Source of the DNA: Podocnemis expansa
Lineage: Eukaryota > Chordata > Testudines > Podocnemididae
Length of the DNA stretch: 64,000 nt
Assembly (NCBI GenBank): GCA_007922195.1
Contig: ML681989.1
Span: 49,268,661-49,332,660, forward strand
Direction: 5' to 3'
The position numbers were made by a program, and so were the translations under genes. Below, piece after piece: positions 35,597 to 47,282 of the stretch. A model generated the notes under the pieces. That model was not told the origin of the DNA, did not search any database, and saw only the letters and a list, made by a program, of their open reading frames with translations. Positions within the stretch are counted from its first letter, which is position 1. Every line of letters starts with the position of its first letter.

Positions 35597-36632
35597 GGGT
35601 TAAAGTTAGCCGGAATGCCATTCCGGGGCCCACTATTTTTAGGGGCTCAGCATTCAGGGCCCCCTAAAAATAGAAAATGGTACCGGAACACTGTGTTCAA
35701 GGGCCCACCATTGAAAAATAGTGGGACCCCGAACGCAGCTTTCCAGTTCCATTTTCTATTTTTAGGAGCCTGAACGCTGGGCCCCTAAAAATAGCAGGGC
35801 CCAGAACGGTGTTCTGCTGCGTGTTCCAACAGGCAGGGAAGGGGGGCGGGCTCAGGGTTAAAGTAAGACAGAATGCCCTGAGACTATTTTTAGGGGCTCA
35901 GAGTTTTGGGGCCCCTAAAAATAGAACATGGAGCTGGAACGCTGCATTCTTTCCATTTTCTATTTTTAGGGGCCCGAACGCTGGGCCCCTAAAAATAGCA
36001 GGTCCCAGATAGGCATTCTGCTGCTTTTCGGTGAGCAGGGGCAGGAGCCAGGGGCGTTGCTGGGGGCCTCAAGCACCACCCCAAACCCCTCCCCTTCCAT
36101 GCTCCGCTCCAACCTGGGGCCTACAGCCTCATCCCCAGCTGCACTGCTCCCCAACTTAGGGCCTACCACCAATCCCTCCCCAGCCGCGTCGCTGCTGGTA
36201 AGTGCAGGGACAGCCCGGCTCACGCTGGGGGGGGGTATTGGGGGCAGGGGGACACTGGCATGTGGGGGGGCAGGAACTGGGGTCCGAGGGAGCCCACCTC
36301 CATGGGAGCATTCTGGAGCCCCCAAATTATACTTTTAGCCCTCGTGGGCAGCTTGCGCATGCACAGGCTGCAGAGTTTTCTGGCCTAGCTCATTGCCCGT
36401 GAGTATGGGGGCGACCCGGCTCACAGTGGGGGGAGTAATGGGGCACCTGAGCTGGGGGTGGGCATTGGAGGCGGGGTGGACTTTGGAGGTGGGTATTGGG
36501 GGCTTGGTGGATATTGAGGACAGGGAAATGGATATTGGAGCAGTAACTAGGGTGCTTGAAGGGGGCCCGGATGTGTGGGAGGGAGCCGGACATGCAGGAG
36601 GGGGGGCCCACCAAATTATACTTTAACCCCTG
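35597..36632. mobile_element. element with GGGTTAAAGT ends and CCCCTAAAAATAG hairpins
   Basis: The left border reads GGGTTAAAGTTAGCCGG and the right border AATTATACTTTAACCCC, inverted ends of about 12 bp. Between 35630 and 36010, CTATTTTTAGGGGC and its complement GCCCCTAAAAATAG recur several times in alternating orientation. The right half is GC-rich. A shorter relative lies at about 40560-40655. No target duplication I can defend and no coding capacity, so the class is open. Confidence 0.5.
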
Positions 36633-37389
36633 CCTATTTTTGCCTAAAAATTTTGAAATTTGAAGTTTTACAACCAGTTCCAGGAACTGCATGAGTGTCT
36701 GTGGCAGCAAAATGGCAGCAGCAACATCTCTTAAATTTGAAGGGCTCTTTATTGGAAAATGTCTGTATCATATCAAAGCAATCTTTGGGAGGGTAGAATT
36801 AGTGCCTTGGAGTGAGTTTCCCTGTGGCTTTTTCTACCCTTCTTCTCAGTGCACACATTCCTGCTACATCTGAATTGATTGAGAGAACTGGTCACTATTA
36901 CACTGGGCCATCATGGGGGGGGGGGCGAGACGGGCGATCACCCAGGCCCCACAATTCCCTGGGCTCTGAGCTGTCCTACTATGAGCAGAGCAGTGTGGGG
37001 CCCGCTCCGCTAACCCCCATGGCCATGCTGTCCCCGCCCCTACCCCCACTGCTTTCAGTGTAGAGCTGAAGGCAGCAGGGGAGTGGTAGCACAGAGTCGG
37101 CCTCTCCTCTAGGCTGGGTTTTTCCACCCTCCCAGGGTGAGAAACAGCCGGCCTAGAGGCAGAGCAGGCCAACCTAGAGGCCGGATGTAGCTCTCTTGTC
37201 CCTCCCCTGGACGGCTGTTCCTCCGTGGGGGCAGGGAGGGCCAGCCCAGAGGTGGAGCAGGAGAGGAGAGCCCAACCCCCGGACTGGCCTGCTGCACCCC
37301 CCACCTCTGGGGAAGGGTAGGAGTCTGGGGCCGGTCCACACCCCCTGCACAGGCCAATTGGCCACAGGTCCCGCACCCCCCCCCGGGGA
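36633..37389. repeat. GC-rich interspersed sequence
   Basis: A G-run at about 36918 and a GC-rich block to 37389 give long spurious frames on both strands (for example 36864-37376 minus). It has the look of a non-autonomous hAT interior, but I could not identify ends. Confidence 0.3.
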
Positions 37390-38949
37390 CGACTCTGATA
37401 CGGCTGCTACCATCCCCACCATCTGGAGTTGGCGACTTAAAAGGGACTGAGGAGGGTCAGGGTCAGGGCCATATATATAGCCGCAGGAGTGGGCAGAGGG
37501 GGTGTTGGCTGCCAACTCTGCTCTGACAGGCTAGGGCAAAAAGCTTCCAACCAAGCATGTACTGTGGCATGTAGACACCTACTACTGAATGTATGTGAGC
37601 AGCCCATCTTGAAGGAGGACAGTTGCTGGTAAGTAACCCACCAGTAGCTGGGAGTAATTTAAAGGTGCAAACCTGGGCATGAGCAGATCAGGAGAGGTTG
37701 CTACAGTGATGTAAAAGGCACCCTACTTTGGTGAATTGAAGGAACAAAGCAGTACAACAGTCTAGATCAGGCAGGGCCAAACTGCAGCTCGGGAGCCACG
37801 TGTGGCTCTTGAATGAAAAATTGTGGCTCCCAGAAGAACATCAGCAAATTAATTAGGAAAGCAGCCCCAGCCTAGGAGTTCAGGAGGGGGTTGGGATGGT
37901 GTGGAGAAGCGTGGCATGGTCGAGGATGGCAGTGAGAAGTGCGGGATGGTCAGGATTTTAAAACGCTTGCTACTAGCCTGCAGTCTTCTACATTGAGCAG
38001 CAGCTAAGTTCTTACTGTATAGGCCTAATTTTCATGGTAACCTTAAGTAATTATTAGAATCTGACATAAGTAGGATTGATATTTGGCCTCTTTTTATGAT
38101 AAAATTAAAGTGTGCAATGACCTTTAAACTTAGTAATTTTGGAGTAGGTAAAAGTATATGGCTCTAGGCCTCAGTGCAGCTCTTGAAGGTTTAATAATCA
38201 GCTTGTGTGGCTCTTGAGTTCCATAAGTTTGGCCACCCCTGGTCTAGATGGTACCCTGGGCAACATCACATAGGCCATTACTAATAGCATCAGGCAAGGC
38301 TTACACAGTACACCTATGAGGAGACATGCACCACTAGACCTAGCTCATCAAAAATTTTCTCAATTTCCAGGGTTGGGTACTGTCTAGGCTTGCATAGCCA
38401 ATGCTACAATCCCATCCCAACTCAGGGTGCCACATAGTTTCTCCAGGGTCCCTTTGCTTGGCTTGTCACGGGACTTTGTAGAGTTATAAGATATCCCCTC
38501 AATGTGGGCAAAATGCTTACTTCAGGCTTCCTCCAGGTTTGGAGCTTGCCTTATGGGGATAACCATGCTGAAGGCGGAAAACTCCACCTCTGCCCACCAT
38601 CCATGGTACGGCTAGTAGTCACCTAATACTGAATGTATCTGAGCAGCACTCGAGGAATGGTGAGTTACTTACCAATAACAGTCCTTCTTCAAGATGGGCT
38701 GCTTGCATACATTCAGGACGCCCCCCCCACTGTCTTCGCTATCTGGAGTTGGCAACTTAAAGGGGACTGGGGAGGGTCAGGGTCTGGGCCATATATATAG
38801 CCATAGCAGTGGCCAGAGGGGTCATCGGCCACTGACCCTGCTCTGACAGGCTAGGGGAAAAAGCTTCTGACCAATCATGTGCTGCAGCGTGTAGACACCT
38901 AATACTGAATATATGCAAGCAGCACCCAAAGAAGAATCATGAGTTAGAC
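37390..38949 (+). mobile_element. DIRS termini without coding region
   Basis: Two DIRS right ends lie in the same orientation: 37390-37655 (GGGTCAGGGTCAGGGCCATA ... GAATGTATGTGAGCAGCCCA) and 38597-38949. The second is preceded by an internal complementary region: CTGAGCAGCACTCGAGG followed by CTTCAAGATGGGCTGC (about 38630-38705). The roughly 900 bp between them is mostly non-coding and holds an hAT element at 37768-38241. No gag, RT or recombinase motif is visible, so these are non-autonomous derivatives or deletion remnants. Confidence 0.65.
37760..38249. mobile_element. hAT element, TGGCCAAACTG family, perfect TSD
   Basis: Element 37768-38241 (474 bp) begins CAGGCAGGGCCAAACTGC and ends AAGTTTGGCCACCCCTG, flanked on both sides by GTCTAGAT. 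It is closely similar to 54501-54941 over its whole length. Non-coding. Confidence 0.88.
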
Positions 38950-39960
38950 TGCAGAGTAACTCTAGTGAATTCCTCATCCTAGACTTCCCTCAGAAAAGTG
39001 CACCTTGTACTGCCCAGCACCTTCCTGGACAATGCAAGTTCTTATGAAATCTCTCACTTTATTAATAGAAAACGATATGCACAAATCCTGTTATCTCAAA
39101 TGGAGTTTCCCAAACATCTCTAGCCAAACACACTGGTTTAGATAAAACAATAAAACAAGTTTATTAACTACAAAAGATAGATGTTAAGTGTACACAACTA
39201 ATGAATAATAAAAGTAAGAAATGGTTACAAGAACATAAAAAACACAACTAATAATCTAACTAAATGGATTTAAAGCAAATGTCACCACGTGCTTTAGCAG
39301 TCTTTCTGACTAGATTCTTTTCAGACAGAATCCCTTCCCCAGTCCAGTGTTACTTTCCTTGTCATTCGGGCGCTGCTGATACCATGAGCAGAGAAAAAGG
39401 GAGGAGGAGTATTGTCGAACATCTGTTCCCCTTTCTTATAGCTCTTTCTCTTGCACAGGCATCATCTCCAGCTGAGGTTCAGGGAACCTCATACTGTTCC
39501 TTTGTCAAAATGTAGATTTTCACTCACACCCTCTTTCCTGATAAAGAATGACCATTGAATTAGGTGATTGTCTATTTGATTTTGTTGACACCTGGCTTAA
39601 AATGTCAGGTTTGCCTTTTGTTAGTCTTTGCTAGTTTGCCTTTTGTCTCTGAAGAAATGGTTTGTGGCTGCTGTTAGTGATACATAATAGAATCTTATAA
39701 CCCTACATACAGTGTTGCCATGTATATTTTAAAAGGCCAATAATGTTCAGCAGATTATGAGTTTTCAAATGATAACTTACAAGGCCTACTTTGTCCAGAG
39801 TTTATTAGGGTTCTGTAAAGGGGTGAACATAAGGGTAGAGATGATCACTGGCTGTCACAATGACAAGCTAGTCTCCAAAATTATCACAGCTCATATATGG
39901 TGAAAATCTGCCCTGTTCAGTACAAATTCTATACACCCCTTAAGGTCACTTAATACATTT
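38950..39960. repeat. unclassified dispersed repeat (probable)
   Basis: Contains AACACACTGGTTTAGATAAA and ACAAGTTTATTAACTACAAA at 39130-39170, then TCAGCAGATTATGAGTTTTC at about 39750. I recognise these as parts of a repeat common in turtle genomes, possibly LTR-related. I cannot fix its borders. Confidence 0.4.
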
Positions 39961-40479
39961 ATACTGTTTTCCACTGTTCAGGGTCCTGCCACATCTTTCT
40001 GTAGTGCTTTGATTGGAATGGCATCGTACTCTGTTATTAGTTTTATAATCTGATTTGTAAATCATCATCTGGTCAGGAAAACTGATTGATGCTTTCATTG
40101 ACTATTAGCATCTCTTGGCCATAATTATTTGGGAATTTCTCTCTCCTTTTTTTTTAATTGTAGTCAAATTGTTTTTACTTGAAACTCCAATATCTTATGC
40201 CAAATAGTAGTATGTTGAGCCCACCTGTTTGTCAACTCAGCTGGATGCAGCTTTTAGCAATAACAGGGTTAAACCCATTCAGCATTAATCATCCAGAGTC
40301 TCATTCAGTTCACCTCTATGCAGGGAGGAAACACAAACCCTATGTGCTACTTATGTCACGGTTCCATGGACTTGCATTGAAGTCAATAAATTCCTGGAAT
40401 TAATAGAGAGAGAAGGATTTGGCCCATTTTGATCTGAAGCAGCTTGGAAGAGATGTGATTTTGAAAGTTAAGTCTAACA
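39961..40479. other. intergenic DNA, nothing recognised
   Basis: No supported feature. Confidence 0.4.
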
Positions 40480-40939
40480 CCAGATCTAGGGTTACCAGGT
40501 ACCAAAGCATGGAAAGGAGGACAGGGAAGTATGAAAAGGAGGACATGTAGTATTAGTGTAACTTTTTTCTGTTTTTAGGGGCCCCTGGCATGCTTCCCCC
40601 CTAAATATAGGGTGTTCTGGGGCATTCCAGCATAGTTTAACCCCTGTAAGTAAAAAGCCAGAGAAAATGCCTGCCAGTCGGAGGATGTGAATGGTGGGTT
40701 ACTTACCAGTAACCGTCCTTCTTCAAGATGGGCTGCTCACATACGTTCAGTTAGAGGTGTCTGTGTGCCGTGGCGCACAGTAGCTCGGAAAGTCTTCAGC
40801 CTTAGCCTATGAGGTCAAGGCACGTGGCCAACGCCCCCTCCACGCCGCAACCGCAGCTATATAGGTGACCATGACCCTGACCCTCCCAGTCCCATATACC
40901 TTCGCCAACTCCGTTACTGGGGATGGTGGGAGGGGCCTG

Positions 40940-41035
40940 GATGTATGTGAGCAGCCCCTCTTGAAGAAGGATGGTTACTGGTAAGTAACCTACCATTCTC
41001 CTTCGAGAGCTCCTCACATCATTCAATTACAGGTG
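40940..41035 (-). repeat. DIRS copy 1 internal complementary region
   Basis: Contains, on the + strand, GTATGTGAGCAGCCCCTCTT then CCTTCGAGAGCTCCTCACAT and ATTCAATTACAGGTG. These are the outer ends of the right and left terminal repeats brought side by side, as expected for the DIRS region that templates closure of the circular intermediate. Confidence 0.75.
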
Positions 41036-41068
41036 ACTGCTAGTTGTACCCATGGACAGTGGGAGGAG

Positions 41069-42985
41069 TTACAGTCTACCCACACTGAGTACAGCTCTGC
41101 CCAGAGCTGCATCATCTCTAGCCTGCAGGGCTATAGTGTAGTGCGTTGTGAAGGTATGAATCGACAACCACGTAGTGGCCCTGCAGATCTTTTGGATCAG
41201 GACCTTGGCAAGGAAGGCCATAGACGATACTTGGGCCCTGGTAGAGTGGACTCTAATGGTTCCAGGAAGGGGCGTTTTTGACCTTCCATAGCATGCCTTG
41301 ATACAGTGCACAATCCATTTAGAGATACTGAGAGGATACTGGTAAACCTCTCTTACGTTCGGCAACCGCCACAATCAGTTTGGGGTTTTGCAAAACAGCT
41401 GGGTGTGCTCAGTGTAAGTTAGGAGCACTCTCGTGTCCAGTATATGCCACTTCCTTTGGTTCTGCATAACCTAGGGATCTGGGTAAAAAACTGGCAAGCA
41501 AATTTCTTGGTTAATATGGAAAGGGGTGGGCACCTTAGGAAGGAAGGATGGGTGGTGATGCAAAACCACCTTGTAGTAACCCTTGGGGAGGAAGAGGTTA
41601 ACACTCTGGTCAGTGAGTCCCAGGATAGCCAATAGAAACAAAGCACAGGTTTTTGAATTGGAGCAGCAGCCTTGCCTGTTCCTGTTTGGACACAGCAGAG
41701 CTCCTGGAAGGATCAGGAGGAGGCCAGGTAGAAAGGCCTGAAGAAGGATCCAGCGACATCCTTACCAGAGATAAGCTAAGTCTGTTACTGACCAGGCATG
41801 AGTAGAACAGGGAATATTTACTTAGATGCGGTCAGGGTATTTCTTTGTTTTTGGTTTGTTTTTGGATTTCTCTGTCCTGAGCACATGTACTCCCCCATCC
41901 CCCCCCATACGCCGTAACTACCTAAGCTAAATCCCAGGGAAGCAACTCTCTGTGTTTCTTATTTGTTTTTTTTAATTAAAGATTTTACTTTCTAAGTAAG
42001 CGCTGGTTCTGTGTCCTGAAAGGCAAGAGGTTTGTGTGCATGTGCCTCAGACTGCACAGCCAGTTACTAAGGGGGATTCTGTTCCAGTTCCAGCTGATAT
42101 CCCAGCTGGGGTGCAGTCACTCTCCCGAGGGAGGAATAAAAGTGATTGAGGGTACCTCACAGGAAGGAATTCCCAAGTGCGCCTTCCTGGGTTTCAAGAG
42201 GTTTTTGCATTTGGGTGATGGCAACAATACCACTCCAAGGCCAGGAATTGGTGGCTTTGGAGAGTCTTAATACCAGGCTTTAAGGCCAGTGGCTTTTAAG
42301 GCCTGTTGCAGGCCCTCCCTCACCTTCTGCACTCAGAGTGCCAGAGTGGGTAAACAGCCTTGACACACCCTATCCAGGTATAACCTAATGTATGGGGGTT
42401 CCAAGGAGAGGGCTTTTAACTCTGAAACCCTTCTGGCAGAAGTGATTGCTACCAAAAAGGCCACCTTCCAGGAAAAGACCAGGAAGGTGGCTGAGACTAA
42501 GTGTTTGTAGGGTGGCTCTGTCATTGCCCAGAGGATGATATTCGGTCCTAAAGTAAGGTGGGCTTATGAGGTTGGGGAAAAAGTCTCTCCATCCTTTTTA
42601 GGAATCTGATGGCAGTGGGATGGGAGAAAACTGATTGCCCATCCACACTCTCATGGAGAGTAGAGATTGCCGCTAAATGGACCCTCAATGAGGAAGGAGA
42701 TAGGCCACCTTCCCTTAGGTCTAGCAGATAGTTGAGGATCAGGTGAATCAGGACTGATATAGGGTCTACACACTTGTCCTGGGCCCAAATGGAGAATCGC
42801 TTCCATTTGGCTGTGTACATGGACCTGGTAGATGGTCTTCTGCTACCAACCAGGACCTTCTGAACCCTGTCTGAGCAAAGCCTCTCCTGCGCACTGAGCC
42901 AGAGAGCATCCAGGCCATCAGGTGTAGGTGGCCCGGGTCTGGGTGCCGAAGGTGCCGCGAGTCCTGCGTCAGGAGGTCCACCCAT
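41069..42985 (-). pseudogene. DIRS copy 1 tyrosine recombinase
   Basis: The N-terminal SAM-like part (42548-42985) reads RRPSTRSMYTAKWKRF and LRVHLAAISTLHESV. The first catalytic Arg lies in VAITSARRVSEL (about 42445), then an LTR-like insert interrupts the gene. After it come the C-terminal HSTRAQVSSMAFL (catalytic HxxR) and IHTFTTHY with the nucleophile-position Tyr (41140-41270). All four catalytic-type residues are still readable, but stops, shifts and the insert break the gene. Confidence 0.8.
41604..42330. mobile_element. LTR-like insert within the DIRS recombinase
   Basis: About 725 bp that do not code for recombinase separate the ARRVSEL part from the downstream part. The sequence contains AATAAAAGTGATTGAGGG (42127) and, on the other strand, no coding motif. 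Copy 2 has no such sequence at the matching place. It may be a solo LTR, but exact ends and duplication are not certain. Confidence 0.45.
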
Positions 42986-43529
42986 GTTGGGAGGCGGAGT
43001 GGGGTGTCTATGGACATGTCCTGTAGGAGTGGGAACCAGTGCTGTCTGGGCCAGTCCAGACTGATTAGTATTATTTTCGCTCCGTCCCTGTCGATTTTCA
43101 GGAGCACCCTCTGCATCAGGGGAACCGATGGGAAGGCGTACATTAGGCGCCCCGACCAGTTGATGAAGAAGGCATCAGTGAGGGACCCCTCCTCCCGGCC
43201 CCTGAGGGAGCAGAACTAGGGGCATTTGTGATTCTGTCGTGTTGCAAACAAGTCTATCGGGGGGAGACCCCATTTGTCTACCAGGAGAGAGAACACCTTG
43301 TCGTCAAGGGACCACTTGTGGTTCGCTAGCGGTTTTCTGCTTAGAAAATCCACCAGCGCATTGTCCACCCCAGGTAGGTGGGAGGCCACTGGAGGAAGTC
43401 ATGTCGTATGGCCAATTCCCAGAGTTTGCACACCTCCTCGCAAAGTGGTGTAGAACAGACCCCCCCCCCTTGCCAATTCGTGTAGATCGTGGCTGTGCTA
43501 TTGTTCACGAGGATCTGAACCGACCTGCC

Positions 43530-44034
43530 CTATATCTTGTCGAGGAAGGTTAAGCAGGCCCTTAGTTTCTTCACATTTATGTGGAGAGGGCTGTCAGCGT
43601 GGGACCAGAGCCCCTGAGTGGAGAGACCCCAGAGATGTGGGCCCCCCCACCTTGTGCTTGTGATGTCTGTTATTAAGGTCACTGAGGGCCTGAGGTCTTT
43701 GAAGGGAATGCCCCCCCATGGCAAAGCGGGGATCCTTCCAAACCCAAAGTGTCCCCAGAGTATCCTGGGGAACAGATAGTACCTTGCTCAGGGAGTCCCT
43801 CCATATGTGAAACACCATGGAAAGCCAGATTTGGAAAGGCCTCATCCTCAGGTGCACTGTCTGGATCACTGAGGTAGCGGCTGCCATGTGACTGAGGAGC
43901 TGCAGGCACCATCGGGCCATGGTCACGGGGGATGTTTGCAGCTCCGAAATGACGGTACAAATGGACCAAAATCTGGAGCGGGGTAGGAATGCTAACCGCT
44001 TGCGAGGATCTAGACACACCCCTATGAACTCTAT
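43530..44034 (-). pseudogene. DIRS copy 1 RNase H region
   Basis: Starts IEFIGVCLDPRKRLAFLP directly at the insertion border, then CLQLLSHMAAATSVIQTVHL, a tryptophan-containing linker and VTLITDITSTRWGGPHL, where the TD of the RNase H active site is kept. The block ends LSTQGLWS and HINVKKLRACL. One or more frameshifts are needed to read the whole domain. Confidence 0.7.
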
Positions 44035-44509
44035 GGGTATGTCCACATGTCTATTTTATTTTGAAATAACAGTGGTTATTTTGAAATAAAAAAGTTTTAG
44101 TCCACACGATGCTTTCTTATTTCAAAACGATGGAGCCCGTCGTTTTGAAATAAGAGCCACCATTTCGAAACAGTTTAAACCGCTTTTATTTTGAAATGGC
44201 GGTTATTTTGAAACCGGTCATTTCGAAATACACCATTTGGACACGTTATTTTGAAATGACCATTGTTTTGAAATAACATTTGACCCTCCTCCCAGGGTGC
44301 AGGGCACCCTGGGAGGAAGTTCCGACCCGCCCCCAGCACTCTGCCCAGGGTGCTGAGCAGAGGTGCAAGGGGGCAGCGGGCGCCCCAGCTAGCTTCCCTG
44401 CCGCTTCCCCTTGCCGGGGGCGGGTGGGGGGTTGGGTGCCTCAGCCTGCTTCCCCCGCCTGCCCCCAGCAAAGGCAAGCAGCAGGCGAAGCTGGCTGGGT
44501 CACCCTCCG

Positions 44510-46300
44510 CCCCCGCTACCCCCGGCAAGGGGAAGAGGCTGGGGAAACCCACTGCAAGGGAGTCGGCAGGCACCCCAGCCAGTTTGGCCAGCTGCCCTGC
44601 TTCCTAGCAGGGCAGCCCGGGCGCCTCGTCCCTGGCCACCTGGAGCTGGCCAGGGAAGTGTGGGCTGGGTCTCCCTGGGCCCCTTCTGAGCGGTAGGGAG
44701 GGGGGACTGCCGGTTCCTCAGCCCCTCCAGCCTGCAAGGGGCTGGGGAACCGGCATCCCCCTGCTGCCGCTCACAAGCAGCTAGGGGAGCCCTAGCCCGT
44801 ACGTTCCCTGGCAGCTTCCAGACGGTCAGGGGCTGGGGGAGCAGGGCACCCAGCTCCCTCTCCCCACACCCCCAGTCTCTCCCCTGCTGGGGCTAGGAGA
44901 ATGCCGCCCTGGTGAGTAGGGGCTGTGGGCGCTGCTCTGCCCCCCACCTGGGCTCGGGGGGGGGGCTGGCAGACCCCCCCCCCCAAGCCCGGGCAGGGGG
45001 AGAGGCAGCACCTGCAGCCCCCACCGGGGCAGCATGCCCTGAGCCTGGGCGGCAGGCAGAGCGGGCGGCTGTACCCGCTGCCCCTCCAGCTGCTGCTGGA
45101 GCTTGGGCAGCAGGGCAGAGTGGGGAGCTGCCAGGCAGGGGGGAGCTGCAGCGNNNNNNNNNNNNNNNNNNNNNNNNNNNNNNNNNNNNNNNNNNNNNNN
45201 NNNNNNNNNNNNNNNNNNNNNNNNNNNNNNNNNNNNNNNNNNNNNNNNNNNNNNNNNNNNNNNNNNNNNNNNNNNNNNNNNNNNNNNNNNNNNNNNNNNN
45301 NNNNNNNNNNNNNNNNNNNNNNNNNNNNNNNNNNNNNNNNNNNNNNNNNNNNNNNNNNNNNNNNNNNNNNNNNNNNNNNNNNNNNNNNNNNNNNNNNNNN
45401 NNNNNNNNNNNNNNNNNNNNNNNNNNNNNNNNNNNNNNNNNNNNNNNNNNNNNNNNNNNNNNNNNNNNNNNNNNNNNNNNNNNNNNNNNNNNNNNNNNNN
45501 NNNNNNNNNNNNNNNNNNNNNNNNNNNNNNNNNNNNNNNNNNNNNNNNNNNNNCCCCCCCCCACCCCTGGCAAGGGGAAGTGGTGGGGGAAACCTGCTGC
45601 CCGTTGCCAGGCGCAGGGGAGGCAGCAGGTGCCCTAGCCAGCTTGGCCGGTTGCCCCGCTCCCTAGCGGGGCAGCCCAGGCGCCCTGTCCCAGGCTGTGG
45701 AAGCAGCCAGGGAACGTGCGGGCTGGGGCTCCCCCAGCCCCTTGTGAGTGGTGGGGAGGGGTGGCTGCCAGTTCTCCAGCCCCTCCAGACTGTGAGGGGC
45801 TGGGGAACCGGCAGCCCCTCCCACCGCCGCTCACAAGCAGCTGGGGGAGCCCCAGCCCACACTTCCCTTGCCACTTCCAGGTTGCCAGGGGCTGGGGGAG
45901 TGGGGCACCGAGCTCCCTCTCCCCGTGCCCCCACTCTCTCCCTCATCAGGGTTCGGAGAATGCTGCCCCGGTGGGTAGGGGCTGCGGGCACTCGCCCTGC
46001 CCCCATCCAAGCCTAGGGGGTCTTTTGGCCCTGCACCAGCTGGCACGGGGCCAACAGCACCTCCCGAGCCCAGGTGGGGGGCAAAGTGGGTCCCCGCAGC
46101 TGGCATGGGGCTGAGTGGGTGCCCGCAGCTGGCGCAGGGCTGGCACCCCCCCAAGCCCGGGCGTGGAGCAGAGCCAGCACCTGCACCCGCTGTCTCTCCA
46201 GCTGCTGCTGGAGCCCAGGCAGCGGGGCAGAGCAGGGAGCAGCCCGGCAGGGGAGAGCTGCAGCTCCCAGCTCTCCCCGCCACCCCAGCTCTGGCTGCCT
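44510..46300. repeat. direct repeat of about 1.06 kb inside the GC-rich element
   Basis: The block at about 44510-45150 recurs at about 45565-46270: GGCAAGGGGAAG, CCTAGC(A/G)GGGCAGCCC, CCGCTCACAAGCAGCT and CGAGCTCCCTCTCCCC/CCAGCTCCCTCTCCCC appear in the same order with offsets of about 1055-1110 bp. The gap of 400 N falls between the two units. Confidence 0.65.
45154..45553. other. assembly gap (400 N)
   Basis: A run of exactly 400 N inside a GC-rich tandem duplication. The round length suggests an estimated gap size. Open frames bridging it are not real. Confidence 0.99.
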
Positions 46301-46742
46301 GGAGTTGGGGTGGCAGGGAGACCTGGGTGCTGCAGCTCCCCCCTGCCAGGCTTCAGGGCAGCCCTGGGTGGCATAGGCTGCCAGCTCAGGGTGCCCCACA
46401 CTCCCTCCCCCCACAGTGCCTCCCCTGCTGCCCCAACAGCAGCGGGGACAGGAGGGCAGGGGGATCCCTACCCTGGGGGCAGCTTTCCCCTGCCTACCTC
46501 TCCAGCTGAAAGCCAGGCAGGGGATTGGTTGGCAACATGGCCATTCCAGGGGGCCATGTTACCACACCTCCCATGCTGCCCCTCTCCTGAATCGAAATAG
46601 CATGTCCATATGCAGGGCATGTCCATATGTCTCTTATCTCAAAATAAAAAAAAATTATTTTGAAATAAGTCATTTCGAAATAAGGCTTTTATTTTGAAAT
46701 GACTTATTTCAAAGTAAGCCTTTGTGTGTGGATATAGCTTAT

Positions 46743-47282
46743 GTTTTGGGATGGGTGGAGCTTTGACTTCTCTTGGTTTATATGGAGGCCCAGATAGTTG
46801 CAGACCCTCACTACTGCTTTGACATGGAGCTCTACTTGGGAGCTTGATTTCCCGACTATTAACCAGTCATCTAGATATTGGATAAATTCTTATGCTCCGT
46901 CTGTGCAAGCATGCCGCGTCCGGCGCCATGCACTTCATGAACACCCTGGGGGCCAGGGAGAGAGGTGAACTGAAAGTGGTTGTTCGCCACCATGAACCTT
47001 AGGAACCACCTGTGGTGGGGCCTTATGGCTATGTGAAAGTAGGTGTCTTTCAGATTGAAGGCAGCGAAGCAATCCCCAGGAGACAGAGACAGAAGGATTT
47101 GTGATAGGGAAACCATGTGGAACTTTTTTCTCCTTATGTGTTTGTTTAAAGCTCTGAGATCTAGAAGGGAGCGAATGTTCCCGTTGGGTTTCAGGACCAG
47201 GAAGTATTGGGAGTAAAATCCTTTTCCCCACTCCCTCTTGGGAATGTTTTCTATGGCTCTGAGGGAGAGGAGGTTCTGTCAT
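46743..47282 (-). pseudogene. DIRS copy 1 reverse transcriptase
   Basis: Motifs in order on the minus strand: GKGFYSQYFLVLKPNG, LDLRALNKHIRRKKFHMV, FNLKDTYFHIAIRPHHRWFL (the first catalytic Asp in LKDxYFHI), FQFTSLP and, after a frameshift, QYLDDWLIVGKS at about 46890. The YLDDWL box is intact in sequence though out of frame with the part before it. The coding region stops at the MITE-ended insertion at 46742 and resumes at 44034 as RNase H. Confidence 0.8.

Larger units (their letters stand above)
44032..46742. mobile_element. 2.7-kb MITE-ended element with GC-rich interior
   Basis: Element 44035-46739 starts GGGTATGTCCACATG and ends GTGTGGATATAGCT, flanked by TAT on both sides. Its outer 200 bp at each side are the GAAATAA/TTTCGAAA blocks of the Harbinger-like MITEs. 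The roughly 2.3 kb interior is instead extremely GC-rich, partly tandemly duplicated, and includes the assembly gap. It interrupts DIRS copy 1 between RT and RNase H. A relative shares the interior's right part at 57600-57740. No transposase is visible; the long frames over the gap are artefacts. Confidence 0.8.

Noticed and set aside
44792..46016. Long open frames (up to 404 codons) across the N-run
   Set aside because: They exist only because N is translated as unknown; the flanks are GC-rich repeat sequence.
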